Shown here piece after piece: positions 34,969-43,866 of a stretch of DNA of 63,947 bases. This DNA comes from Clostridia bacterium (GTDB lineage Bacteria; Bacillota; Clostridia; Christensenellales; Borkfalkiaceae): NCBI GenBank assembly GCA_017504795.1, contig JAFVQM010000009.1, positions 1 through 63,947 of the forward strand, in the 5' to 3' direction. Each line of letters opens with the position of its first letter. The first letter of the stretch is position 1. The notes under the pieces are model-generated. The model was given only the letters and a program-made list of their open reading frames with translations, had not been told where the DNA came from and did no database searches. The position numbers and the translations under genes are program-made.

Positions 34969-35994
34969 ATGTTTGGATATATAAAGACTGATTACGATAA
35001 AAAAGTTTACGAAACTGAACTAAAAGATTTTTTACCCGATAATATCGTTGACGCGCACGCCCATATTTGGCGCGTTCAAGACGATGAGTTTGACAGGTCG
35101 AAGTTTCCACAAAAGTGGACTAATAGAGTGGCTGGCGAATGCCCGATAGAAGACCTACTTCAAACGTATAAAGATTTCTTTCCGGGCAAAAAAGTTATAC
35201 CCGTAGTGTTTGGCAATTCCGTTAAAAGATGCGCCCAGCACAACGCCTACGTAAAGTCGGTTAAAGAAAAGTACGGTTTTCCAACTATGTATTGGACGAC
35301 CTACGATATGACACCTGAATTTTTAGAAGAAGAAGTTATAAAAGGTGGTTTTAGTGGCTTAAAACCGTATCTTGGCGGTTGCAGACAAGGCGTAAAACCG
35401 AGTGATGCTAATATTTTAGATTTTTTACCGCACAAACACCTAGAAGTTGCCGATAAACTTGGGCTTAACGTAATACTACACGTTTCTAAAAACGATAGGC
35501 TTAAAAATAAAGATAACGTTAAAGAACTTTTAGAGATAGAACAAAAGTATCCAAACGTTAAACTCACGGTAGCGCATATAGGTAGGGCGTACGCAAACGA
35601 AGATTTAGGCACCGCGCTTGACGAACTTAAAAACACCAAGAATATGACGTTTGATTTTTCCGCCAACACCAACGGTGACGTTATAAGAAGGTGTATCGAA
35701 ACGGTAGGCGTAAAAAGGGTGTTGTTCGGCACGGACCTTCCTATTGCCAAAATGCGTATGAAACGCGTAGTTGAAAACGGCGTGTATATAAACGTTATTC
35801 CAAAAGGGATATACGGTGACGTTTCTAATGATATCCATATGCGTGAAGTGGAAGACGATAGAGAGATTTCAAACTTTACCTACGAGATTGTTCGTGGGTT
35901 TATGAAAGCGTCGAGCGACTTAAACCTAAGTAGGGCGGACGTTGAAGATATAATGTGCAATAATGCTTGTAGACTTTACGGCATCAAATTTTAA
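34969..35994 (+). CDS. Amidohydrolase-family metal hydrolase
   Basis: 341 residues: VDAHAHIWRV near 25 carries the first metal His pair, GLKPYLGG near 127, VILHVSKND near 166, VAHIGRAY near 202 and FGTDLP near 255 the last Asp. Amidohydrolase-2 fold, substrate unknown. The ATG at 34969 follows GGAGAGAA; an in-frame upstream Met at 34849 lacks a ribosome site. It is 26 bases from the NagB-like gene, so both may act on one amino-sugar-like compound. Confidence 0.8.
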   Translation: MFGYIKTDYDKKVYETELKDFLPDNIVDAHAHIWRVQDDEFDRSKFPQKWTNRVAGECPIEDLLQTYKDFFPGKKVIPVVFGNSVKRCAQHNAYVKSVKEKYGFPTMYWTTYDMTPEFLEEEVIKGGFSGLKPYLGGCRQGVKPSDANILDFLPHKHLEVADKLGLNVILHVSKNDRLKNKDNVKELLEIEQKYPNVKLTVAHIGRAYANEDLGTALDELKNTKNMTFDFSANTNGDVIRRCIETVGVKRVLFGTDLPIAKMRMKRVVENGVYINVIPKGIYGDVSNDIHMREVEDDREISNFTYEIVRGFMKASSDLNLSRADVEDIMCNNACRLYGIKF

Positions 35995-36020
35995 TAACAA
36001 TTTTAAGGAGAATTAAAACT

Positions 36021-36989
36021 ATGGGAATTTACGACGGATTTAAGTTCAAACCTGCAAAGTGGTTGCCGAGCAAACATTTATCGCTTGAAGACCTTGAAAG
36101 GCTTAGAAATTTACCACGCGAAGAAATGGAATACGTTAACGAAAACGGCTATCAAGTAAAACTTGTTAGAAACCCCGGTATGTGCGCTATGATGGATATG
36201 TTCTATCGTATCGTTATGAGTGACGTTAACGACACTAAACTCACTATGATTTGCCCTAACCCTTGGGCTATAAGATATCTTTCACTCGTTGAAATGATTA
36301 ACAAGTTCGGCGTTAGTTGTAGAAACGTTCACGCTTTCGCGATGGACGAGTTTGCCGATGAAGACGGTAACGTTTGCCCTAACACCTACGCGCCCGGTCT
36401 TGGCTATTCGTTTATGAATAACTTCTACGGTCGTATCCGTGAAGATTTACGTCCTGACGTTTCACAATGGCACACCTTTAATAACGACGTTAAAGAACGC
36501 GGTGTATACTCGCGTATGATTGAAGACTGTGGCGGTGGCGGTGCTGACGTTATTTATTCGGCTACCGGTTGGCCAGGTCACATTGCGTTTATCGACCCTG
36601 ATACCGAAGAATTTAAGGCAGATAGTTTAGAAGAATTTATCACCTTAAAATCTGGCTTAGTTACTCAAAATCCTATGAGCACTTGTGAAAACTCACTTTT
36701 CTCACAAGTTGGTAAAGCGGGTGACTGTTGGGCAGTTCCCCCACGTGCGGCTACTATCGGACCTAGCGACGTTGTTAATGCAAGAGAAAGAGTTGTCGTT
36801 CACGACTGCTTAAATGCGGACGGTTCGTCTTGGCAAAAAATGATTACCCGTATCGAGAACTACGGCCCTATCTCTAAGGAATGCCCGTCGTCTATCGTTC
36901 GTCTTGGTAAAGGTACTTGCTATATGCTTGAAGGCTTATCAAGTCCTATTAAGTGTTGGTTTAGTGGTATGCAACCCAAAGACGTTTAA
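36021..36989 (+). CDS. NagB-superfamily sugar-phosphate isomerase/deaminase, atypical
   Basis: 322 residues with the glucosamine-6-phosphate deaminase fold: HAFAMDEFADEDG near 106 corresponds to the MDEY general-base motif and ATGWPGHIAFIDP near 179 to GxGNDGHIAFNEP. In the latter the catalytic Asp is Pro and the final Glu is Asp, while His is kept. The chain is about 70 residues longer than NagB (compare the gene at 43863). Related long NagB-like proteins exist in carbohydrate clusters of gut bacteria, with unclear reactions. AAGGAGAA lies before the ATG. Followed by two copies of the intergenic repeat. Confidence 0.72.
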   Translation: MGIYDGFKFKPAKWLPSKHLSLEDLERLRNLPREEMEYVNENGYQVKLVRNPGMCAMMDMFYRIVMSDVNDTKLTMICPNPWAIRYLSLVEMINKFGVSCRNVHAFAMDEFADEDGNVCPNTYAPGLGYSFMNNFYGRIREDLRPDVSQWHTFNNDVKERGVYSRMIEDCGGGGADVIYSATGWPGHIAFIDPDTEEFKADSLEEFITLKSGLVTQNPMSTCENSLFSQVGKAGDCWAVPPRAATIGPSDVVNARERVVVHDCLNADGSSWQKMITRIENYGPISKECPSSIVRLGKGTCYMLEGLSSPIKCWFSGMQPKDV

Positions 36990-37110
36990 GCCCTTATAAG
37001 CGTCGCATAACTGCGTTACTGCTTCGTTTACGGACTTCGATGACCAAAAAGGTCTATCTCACCCCGTAAACTTCGCGAGCCTTGTTCTGCTTGCTTCTAA
37101 GGTCTTAAAT
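36990..37110 (+). repeat. Intergenic structured repeat, copy 5
   Basis: CCCTTATAAGCGTCG start, helix GTTTACGG/CCGTAAAC around GACC-AAAAA-GGTC, then TTCGCGAGCCTTG and CTAAGGTCTTAAA. Compared with copy 2 one A:T pair of the helix has become G:C. Starts at the stop codon of the preceding gene. Confidence 0.8.
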
Positions 37111-37164
37111 ATCGCTTAGCATAAATTTAGGATTTAGCCTAACTTGTTTCTAAGGTCTTAAAAT

Positions 37165-37300
37165 TTTAAGGTCTTATTTACGGCGTATATCTTCGTTTAC
37201 TGCTTCGGTCTTACGACCACCACAACCAAAAAGGTTAGTGTTGTCCGCAAGCCCTTGCGAGCCTTGATATGCTTGTAACTAAGCCCTTAAAATATCGCTT
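37165..37300 (+). repeat. Intergenic structured repeat, copy 6 (diverged)
   Basis: Same order of elements as copy 5, but the apical helix is AACC-AAAAA-GGTT instead of GACC/GGTC, a compensatory exchange, and the outer helix is ACAAC/GTTGT. Ends CTAAGCCCTTAAA. With copy 5 it fills the 380-base gap before the terminator at 37321. Confidence 0.72.
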
Positions 37301-37320
37301 TGAATAAACAAAATAATATT

Positions 37321-37350
37321 AAAAGCGTAGGCTATGCCTACGCTTTTTTC
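37321..37350. terminator. Bidirectional terminator
   Basis: AAAAGCGTAGGC / GCCTACGCTTTT stem with a short AT loop and T run; lies between the repeat pair and the end of the AraC gene at 37371. Confidence 0.87.
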
Positions 37351-37370
37351 TATATAAAACAAATCTATAA

Positions 37371-38114
37371 TTATTTAATAAGGTTAGAAGGTTGTATATT
37401 AAATTTCTTCTTAAATATTCTAGAAAAGTATTTAGGGTCTACGTATCCGCATTCGTAACAAGTTTGGGTTGCGGTAACGTTGCCGCTTGATAACATAGAA
37501 AACGCTTTATCAAGCCTAAGTTTTGTGAGGTAATCAATAAACGATATATTAAAATACCTTTGGAACTTACGTCTTAAAGTTGCTTCGCTAATAAAAAACC
37601 TTTTACATATATCTTGGTAATTGAGATTAGAATTTGAAAAGTTAACGTTAATATATTTTATAACTTCAATAAACGCTTTATCGCTCTCGGCGGAAAGTAA
37701 TGGATTAAAGTCGTTATTTAACGATTGTAAAAAACCGTATAAAAATGATTTTGCACCGTTAACGGAAAATCCACTTTTTAGTTCGTCAACAATATGCTTA
37801 AAAAGCAATTTATACCTTTCAAAATTTTTAAGCGTAATTTTTTCAACCTCTTTATAATTGCAGTCGCTTAGATGAACCACTATGCTTTCGGAATTGTCAT
37901 ACTTTACTATATAAGGTGTGTTTTCAGGCATAAACAGTAAATCGCCAACTTCAGTATTATAAGTTTTACCGTTAATTTCAAAAGTTCCATAACCTTTGGT
38001 TCTAATTGATAGTGCTGAAAACGGGCGTTCTTTTACGTTGAAAGTTCCGTTTTCGTGAAAATACACCTTTGCCGTAATAAGATTAAAAAGTAAATTGTCG
38101 TAATTATATATCAT
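37371..38114 (-). CDS. AraC-family regulator
   Basis: 247 residues: cupin sensor (KTYNTEVGDLLFMPENTPYI near 50) and C-terminal HTH pair (ICKRFFISEATLRRKFQRYF; CGYVDPKYFSRIFKKKFNI). Divergent from the GH20-like gene at 38217 with 102 bases between them, so control of that gene and the transporter after it is likely. Confidence 0.82.
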   Translation of the reverse strand: MIYNYDNLLFNLITAKVYFHENGTFNVKERPFSALSIRTKGYGTFEINGKTYNTEVGDLLFMPENTPYIVKYDNSESIVVHLSDCNYKEVEKITLKNFERYKLLFKHIVDELKSGFSVNGAKSFLYGFLQSLNNDFNPLLSAESDKAFIEVIKYINVNFSNSNLNYQDICKRFFISEATLRRKFQRYFNISFIDYLTKLRLDKAFSMLSSGNVTATQTCYECGYVDPKYFSRIFKKKFNIQPSNLIK

Positions 38115-38216
38115 ATTTTTATTATATTATAGAGTGAGCGAAAAGTCCACCAATTTGAAAGATAATTTAGTTTATTGATATCATTTAGAGTAGTATAATT
38201 TAGTTAAGGAGGGGTT

Positions 38217-39569
38217 ATGGATAACTTTTATTTACCTAAAAAAGTAACGGCAACGACTAACGCTTGTTTAGATACCCAAATTATCAAAGATTTTTTTCAC
38301 AATTTTTCATTTATGGCTAGCGAACTTAGTGTTTTAACTAACGAAGAGTTTATATTTTCATTAGGTAGCGCTAAAAAAGTAGAAGATAATAATTACGAAT
38401 ACGTTATAAACGTTGAAAAAACGGGCGTATTTATTTCCGCAAAAGGTAAAGCCGAACTTATAAGGGGAGTTTTAACGCTTTTTAACCTAATTAAAATGGA
38501 TTATAACGGCAACGCGTATATAAAGTGTGGAGTTTATAAAGAAAATCCTTTAATAGAAGTTAGAATGGCGCATTTTTGCGTTTTTCACGATACTAAACTA
38601 TACGAACTTGAAAGGTTTATAAGGTTTGTAGGCGCGCTTAAATACACCCACGTTATAGTTGAGTTTTGGGGTATGCTTAAGTTTGATGCACTTAAAGAAC
38701 TTGCTTGGGAAAACGCTTATAAAAAGGAAGAAATTCGCCCAATTTTTCAAATTGCTAACGATTTAGGCGTAGAAGTAATTCCTATGTTTAATCATTGGGG
38801 TCACGCATCGGCTAGCCGTGTAAAACACGGTAAACACGTAGTTCTTAATCAAAACCCTGCTTTGCAGTATTATTTTTCTAACGACGGGTGGTGTTGGAAC
38901 TATAAAAACCCTAAAACGCAGGAGTTGCACGCCAAAATTAGGCAAGAACTTATAGAACTTTGTGGCGAGGGTAATTATTTTCATATCGGGTGCGACGAGG
39001 CGTACGGATTTGATTTTTCTATTGAAAGTATGACGGAGTTTTGCTCGTACGTTAACGAGTTATCTGCCGAACTTAATAAAACGGGTAGAAAGGCAATAGT
39101 CTGGGGGGATATGTTCGTTGCAAAGCACGAAGACTTTAACAAAAACAACGTTTACACCGTAAATTCAAAATCGCTTGAAACGGAAGAATTTTTCCTTAAC
39201 AATTTAGATAAAAATATTTGTATTGCAGATTGGCAGTATTGTAGCCCCGAATATCCTATAGAAACTTCGTATATATTCAAAAATGCAGGCTTTAATACTT
39301 TAATTTGCCCCTTTGACGTTGGCGTTAATCAAGTAAAAGCGTGCGTAAACACGGCAAAGGACGGGTTTAGCGGTATTATTCACACCACTTGGCACACTTT
39401 ATCTACGGGATACCCTTTGCTTTATTTATCGGGTAAACTCTGTTATTCGTACAATGCGCCAAATCACGTTGTAGAGTGCGCTAACTTGCTTAGAAAGTGC
39501 TACTTCGTTGACGGCGATTACGAAAAATCAGGCTGGAGCGAAAAGGAAATTTTCCCAAGAACTAATTAA
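38217..39569 (+). CDS. GH20-like beta-hexosaminidase, cytoplasmic
   Basis: 450 residues without a signal peptide. About 1-110 resemble the small domain before GH20 barrels; about 118-430 the TIM barrel, with MFNHWGHAS near 190 and the GH20 signature HIGCDEAYGF near 259-268 whose Asp-Glu pair is catalytic in the family. The usual Asp/Arg motif at the start of the barrel (GxxLDxxRH) reads EVRMAHFCVF, so substrate binding differs from standard enzymes. Probably cleaves an imported N-acetylhexosaminide. AAGGAGGGG precedes the ATG; the EamA transporter gene starts two bases after the stop. Confidence 0.78.
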   Translation: MDNFYLPKKVTATTNACLDTQIIKDFFHNFSFMASELSVLTNEEFIFSLGSAKKVEDNNYEYVINVEKTGVFISAKGKAELIRGVLTLFNLIKMDYNGNAYIKCGVYKENPLIEVRMAHFCVFHDTKLYELERFIRFVGALKYTHVIVEFWGMLKFDALKELAWENAYKKEEIRPIFQIANDLGVEVIPMFNHWGHASASRVKHGKHVVLNQNPALQYYFSNDGWCWNYKNPKTQELHAKIRQELIELCGEGNYFHIGCDEAYGFDFSIESMTEFCSYVNELSAELNKTGRKAIVWGDMFVAKHEDFNKNNVYTVNSKSLETEEFFLNNLDKNICIADWQYCSPEYPIETSYIFKNAGFNTLICPFDVGVNQVKACVNTAKDGFSGIIHTTWHTLSTGYPLLYLSGKLCYSYNAPNHVVECANLLRKCYFVDGDYEKSGWSEKEIFPRTN

Positions 39570-39571
39570 TT

Positions 39572-40411
39572 ATGGACATTTTGATATTTAGCATTGCTTT
39601 GTCTTTTACGGTTGCTCGCACTATTAGTACAAAATCGTATAATAAAACGGGTGGCGACGTTTACGTTTTTAATTTAATAGTTGCCCTTTCGTCTCTTTTG
39701 CCGTTGCTTATTTATCTTGCATTTGGAATAAATTTTAATCTACCTACGATAATTTTTGGTGTAATTTACGGGTTTTTACTTGCTGTTTCTAACTATGCGG
39801 GGTTTAACGCTCTCAAACACGGGCCTATGGCGCTTTCGGGAATGATAACTTCTTTCTCGGTGGCGATGCCCTTAATATTCGGCTTGTGTATAGGCGAAAG
39901 TTTAAGTGTTTTTGGAATAGTTGGACTATTATGCTTAGCAAGTTCTATAATCGTACTTAATATAAATGGTAAAACTGGTGAAAAGATAAATAAAAAATGG
40001 GTGTTTTACGTTACTTTGAACTTTTTAGTTAATGGATTGTGCTCAATAACCCAAAAAATTTATCAATTAAAAGCAAACGGCGTATATTCAATAGAATTTA
40101 CTTTAGTTGCTATGCTAGTTTGTTTTATAATCTACTTAGCGTTAACTATTATAAAGGCAAAAGGGCAGTTCAAAAAAAGCAAGAAAAAATTTTTCGGCGT
40201 TATTTCAGGCATTGCAACGGCAACGGTTACCTTTTGTACAACCTTGCTGGTTAGTATGCAGTCGGCGGTAATATTATTTCCTACGTTAACGGCAGGAACT
40301 ATCGCTACCAACGTAATATTTGGGCGAGTTTTCTTTAAGGAAAAATTTAAAATCAACCACTATCTATCAATACTTTTCGGCATGCTCGCAGTGGTGTTGT
40401 TAAGAATATAA
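39572..40411 (+). CDS. EamA/DMT-type transporter
   Basis: 279 residues, ten hydrophobic segments in two five-helix halves, typical of the drug/metabolite transporter superfamily (EamA). GPMALSGMITSFSVAMPLIFG near 87 and the C-terminal half TAGTIATNVIFGRVFFKEKF near 240 fit. Substrate cannot be assigned; the operon with a hexosaminidase suggests a sugar derivative or an efflux role. Confidence 0.8.
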   Translation: MDILIFSIALSFTVARTISTKSYNKTGGDVYVFNLIVALSSLLPLLIYLAFGINFNLPTIIFGVIYGFLLAVSNYAGFNALKHGPMALSGMITSFSVAMPLIFGLCIGESLSVFGIVGLLCLASSIIVLNINGKTGEKINKKWVFYVTLNFLVNGLCSITQKIYQLKANGVYSIEFTLVAMLVCFIIYLALTIIKAKGQFKKSKKKFFGVISGIATATVTFCTTLLVSMQSAVILFPTLTAGTIATNVIFGRVFFKEKFKINHYLSILFGMLAVVLLRI

Positions 40412-40436
40412 AAAAACGACCTGTAGGTCGTTTTTT
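40412..40436. terminator. Bidirectional terminator
   Basis: AAAACGACCT / AGGTCGTTTT stem with T runs on both sides, between converging genes ending at 40411 and 40438. Confidence 0.9.
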
Positions 40437-40437
40437 C

Positions 40438-41514
40438 TTATAAATATTTAACGTGTGCCTTGCTTTTTGATTGAAGTTGTTCAATAAGCCTTACGGTGTG
40501 GCGCGCCTTGTCAACGTTAACGTACATTTCTTTACCTTTTGTAATTTTGAAATATAACTCTTCGTAAAGTTTAGCCGTGCCAACGTCAAAAGCGGTGCCG
40601 TTAAACTCGCCTTCTTCTTCGTGAGTAATAAGTTTTTCACTGCAATATGCGGGGTTATTTTTAGCGTTTACGATAAAGTTTTTCTTAACGGGTCTTTCTT
40701 CGTTTTCGCCGTCCACTATATACTTCATCTTCCAGTTCGTATTAGTTGCTTGATACGTTCCGCGTGTGCCTTGAATTTTTATGTTGTAATTTGAGAAAGC
40801 GTCCATCGAGTTAACTTCGATATCAACTACGGGCTTGTTGGGAGCGGAAATTATTGCCTTACAATAATCGTCCGCATCACCGCTACTGAGGGGCGAGAGT
40901 TTTACTTCGCCAAATTTTAATTCCCAGTTCTCGTCAAACCCGATAAGTGCAAGACCGATGCCAAGGGGGTGAGGCCCGGTGTTGAACACGTTGCCCGCCA
41001 TACGGGTTTGTAAAGTCTGCCAGTCCCAACGCCTAGCAAAGTTATTGTATCTAATGCTAATTTGTAAAGGCTCGCCAACGACTTTGTCGTTAACTATTCT
41101 AAGCGCGTCTTCAAACATAGGGCCGTATAAAGACTGTTGGAAAACTGCAAGCACAACGCCGTTTTCTTTTGCCGTGTTTTCAAGCACGTCACACTCGTAG
41201 CGGTTTCTAACGAACGGCTTTTCGCATAAAACGTTAAATTTATGCTCCAAAAGTTCTTTGGTTATAGGGAAGTGAAGGTCGGAATACGTGTCGTTCACAA
41301 CGAGATCTATATCCGTTTTATTATAAAGTTCCTTATAGTCGCAAAGAACTTCGCAATTAGGATACATTTCTTTTGCTACTTCGCGCCTATGCTCGTCAAG
41401 TTCAACTACGTATTTTATATTGTAGTAAACGTTTTTATCAGATACGTAATATCTACCGTGAATATCTTTGCCACTTCTACCTTGACCTATTATTGCAAGA
41501 TTTAATTTTTTCAT
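40438..41514 (-). CDS. Gfo/Idh/MocA-family oxidoreductase
   Basis: 358 residues. LAIIGQGRSGKDIHGRYY at the N-terminus is the NAD(P)-binding glycine loop; CEKPFVRN near 97 carries the family's EKP motif; NTGPHPLGIGLALIG near 173 the catalytic His region. Such enzymes oxidise or reduce sugars, inositols or their derivatives. The ATG at 41514 follows AAAGGAG; the frame is open 53 codons further up but that part overlaps the divergent AraC gene and is not coding. Confidence 0.85.
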   Translation of the reverse strand: MKKLNLAIIGQGRSGKDIHGRYYVSDKNVYYNIKYVVELDEHRREVAKEMYPNCEVLCDYKELYNKTDIDLVVNDTYSDLHFPITKELLEHKFNVLCEKPFVRNRYECDVLENTAKENGVVLAVFQQSLYGPMFEDALRIVNDKVVGEPLQISIRYNNFARRWDWQTLQTRMAGNVFNTGPHPLGIGLALIGFDENWELKFGEVKLSPLSSGDADDYCKAIISAPNKPVVDIEVNSMDAFSNYNIKIQGTRGTYQATNTNWKMKYIVDGENEERPVKKNFIVNAKNNPAYCSEKLITHEEEGEFNGTAFDVGTAKLYEELYFKITKGKEMYVNVDKARHTVRLIEQLQSKSKAHVKYL

Positions 41515-41614
41515 AAACAAACTCCTTTTAGTTGTGGTTTTATTGTACACTATTTTTTTATAAATGTTTATAGCAATAAACACACAAAAGTTTTCTAAAA
41601 ATAACCTAAAACAC

Positions 41615-41643
41615 TTGATATGATAAAATAGATATGCTAAAAT
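41615..41643 (+). promoter_or_regulatory. Promoter of the AraC gene at 41662
   Basis: TTGATA (41615-41620) and TAAAAT (41638-41643), 17 bases apart. Confidence 0.6.
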
Positions 41644-41661
41644 ACTAAAAAAGGTACTACT

Positions 41662-42456
41662 ATGAAAAGACACGAAATAATATCAAACGCTGGAAAAATT
41701 GTGTATAGCCACAAATATACCCACCAAAACTTTTATCTTAAAGTTCACTCGCACAACGAGTACGAACTTATTTTTTTTATGCAAGGCGACGTTAGTTATA
41801 CCGTTGAAAACAAAAAGTTCCAACTTAAAAAGTACGATTTAATTATTACCCGCCCGGCGGTGTTTCATAACCTTATAATAAATAGCGCGTGCGAGTATGA
41901 TAGGTATAACTTTTTACTTTCGCCTAGCGGTGAGTACGCCGATATTTTAAGTTCGATAAGTAGTGACGTTGACGTTATTAACTGCGCTGACGACCCTATT
42001 ATTATAGACAGTTTCAAAAAACTTGATTTCTACGAAGAAAATTACAGCGAAGAAGAATTTCAAAAGGTAGCGTGTTCACTTCTTACTGAAATTTGTTATA
42101 AGTTAAAGTATAAAAACGACGCGTCCGTTCAGCCTTACAAACCGTTACCCGATATTATTAAAAAGGCTATCGATTATATAAACGCCAACCTTTTCGAGAT
42201 AAAAGATATATCTGAAGTTAGTAGCGCGTTATTCGTATCTAAAAACTACTTTTTTAGGGTGTTTAAGCAAGAACTTAAAATTTCGCCCAAAAAATACATT
42301 ATTAACAAAAGGTTACTTCGCGCGCAGAACTTACTACGCGCAGGCGAAAAGCCCACCGCCGTGTATCTTGACTGCGGTTTTGATAACTACACGTCTTTTT
42401 ACAAGCAGTACGTAACCGAGTTTGGATACCCCCCGTCACAAGAAACTAAAAATTGA
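41662..42456 (+). CDS. AraC-family regulator
   Basis: 264 residues: cupin sensor with KVHSHNEYELIFFMQGD near 29-45 and KKYDLIITRPAVFHN near 57, then HTH pair (ISEVSSALFVSKNYFFRVFK; YLDCGFDNYTSFYKQYVTEF). Divergent from the oxidoreductase at 40438-41514, its probable target. Confidence 0.83.
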   Translation: MKRHEIISNAGKIVYSHKYTHQNFYLKVHSHNEYELIFFMQGDVSYTVENKKFQLKKYDLIITRPAVFHNLIINSACEYDRYNFLLSPSGEYADILSSISSDVDVINCADDPIIIDSFKKLDFYEENYSEEEFQKVACSLLTEICYKLKYKNDASVQPYKPLPDIIKKAIDYINANLFEIKDISEVSSALFVSKNYFFRVFKQELKISPKKYIINKRLLRAQNLLRAGEKPTAVYLDCGFDNYTSFYKQYVTEFGYPPSQETKN

Positions 42457-42472
42457 TTTTGCTAACGAAAGT

Positions 42473-42515
42473 AAGCCCACCGTTTTTGCATTTTTCAAAA
42501 ACGGTGGGCTTTTCT
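42473..42515 (+). terminator. Terminator of the AraC gene
   Basis: A 16-base perfect stem (AAGCCCACCGTTTTTG and its complement) and a short T run. The remaining bases to 42690 are AT-rich and show no gene. Confidence 0.85.
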
Positions 42516-42690
42516 AAGATAAAATCGTGTTTTTCACGCAAATTTCAATTAGTTTGTATAAAATACGTATTGTGTAACGTTGTACGTTATGGTAAAATTT
42601 GATTAGAAACTAAATTATATGCAAAATGGTTATAAAATGAGAATAACGTTTATTTAATCGAAATATACTCTAAATTTTTTGAGTAATAAA

Positions 42691-42716
42691 AAATGCAAGG
42701 CAGTTGCCTTGCATTT
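42691..42716 (-). terminator. Terminator of the nagB-nagA operon
   Basis: AAATGCAAGGCA / TGCCTTGCATTT stem with a two-base centre, 7 bases past the nagA stop. Confidence 0.85.
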
Positions 42717-42723
42717 TGTTTTA

Positions 42724-43866
42724 TTATATTGCTTTTCCTAAAACGAATACTTTTGAAACGTTTATATCATTATCAAACACGATAACGTCTGCATCTTTTC
42801 CGCTTTCTAAAACGCCCTTGTTAAGCGATAGTAGTTTAGCAGGGTTTTTAGTTAGCATTTTTACTGCCGTTGGGATAGAAACGCCACAGTCACGACTAAG
42901 CGTTCTTACAAGAACGTTAGCGGTTGCGCAACTTGCGGCAAATGCCGAACGGTCAAGAAGTTTACAAACCCCGTCTTCAACGATAAAGGGCGTGCCAGTT
43001 AAGTTGCCTTCTTTTATATTCGAGCCTGCAACGTAGGAACTATCGGTAGTTAAAATAACTTTGTCAGTCCCCTTGATTTTAAGTATCATTTTAATAAGGT
43101 CGGGTGGAAGGTGCTTTCCGTCACAAATGAGTTCAACGCTTAATTCGTCACGCAAGAAAGCCGATTCTATAACGCCTAAAATTCTAAAACCTTTGTCACG
43201 CGTTACGGTTGAAGTGCAACTATATAAATGCGTAACTAAGTTACAGCCGTTTTCAATAGCCACTTTCATATCTTCGTAAGTCGCGTCGGTATGACCGGCG
43301 GACGCTATAATATTATGGCTAGTTAAATACTTGCAAAATTCACCGCCCACGTCAAGTTCGGGCGCGTAAGACCACCTTGAAATACAGTCACCATACTCGC
43401 TAATCAAACTTTCGTAATCTTTTTTAACGGGTGGGGTAATGTGAGTTGGGCATTGTGCCCCCGCTTGTTTTCTAGAAAAGTACGGGCCTTCTAAGTGCGC
43501 GCCTATAAGGTTGGGTTTAACCTTTCCACTTTTTTTAGCGATAGAAACGTTTTCAACCGCTTCTTTCATAACGGGAAATGGCGCAGCCGACGAAGTTGGG
43601 CAAATACTAGTAACGCCGAACTTAGCGTGAAAGTTGCAGGCGTTAATAACGTCATCCGCCGTGGCGTAGGTGTAGGCGTAACCGCCCGTGCCGTGGCTGT
43701 GTGTTTCAATAAAGCCGGGGGATACGTAATAGCCAGTGAAGTCAAAAAACTCGTCCGCTGATAAATCTTCTTTGGTAACTTTTGAAATTTTATCCCCGTC
43801 TATATACAAAAACCCGTCGAAAAGGTCTTCGTTTACTATAATTTTATCACTTTTAATTTTAATCAT
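42724..43866 (-). CDS. nagA: N-acetylglucosamine-6-phosphate deacetylase
   Basis: Removes acetate from GlcNAc-6-P. 380 residues: GFIETHSHGTGGYAY near 55-69, GAHLEGPYFS near 122-131 with the metal-binding Glu, ASAGHTDATYEDM near 190 and ILTTDSSYVAGS near 270 with the catalytic Asp. Overlaps the nagB stop by 4 bases, so the two are coupled and turn GlcNAc-6-P into fructose-6-P, acetate and ammonia. Confidence 0.95.
   Translation of the reverse strand: MIKIKSDKIIVNEDLFDGFLYIDGDKISKVTKEDLSADEFFDFTGYYVSPGFIETHSHGTGGYAYTYATADDVINACNFHAKFGVTSICPTSSAAPFPVMKEAVENVSIAKKSGKVKPNLIGAHLEGPYFSRKQAGAQCPTHITPPVKKDYESLISEYGDCISRWSYAPELDVGGEFCKYLTSHNIIASAGHTDATYEDMKVAIENGCNLVTHLYSCTSTVTRDKGFRILGVIESAFLRDELSVELICDGKHLPPDLIKMILKIKGTDKVILTTDSSYVAGSNIKEGNLTGTPFIVEDGVCKLLDRSAFAASCATANVLVRTLSRDCGVSIPTAVKMLTKNPAKLLSLNKGVLESGKDADVIVFDNDINVSKVFVLGKAI

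Noticed and set aside
18481-37300. CRISPR array or insertion sequence as explanation for the intergenic repeats
   Set aside because: Copies are far apart, differ in sequence while keeping pairing, show no regular spacers, no transposase and no terminal inverted repeats.
41515-41673. 53-codon N-terminal extension of the oxidoreductase at 40438
   Set aside because: It crosses the divergent promoter region and overlaps the AraC start; the NAD-binding loop begins at the inner ATG with its own AAAGGAG.
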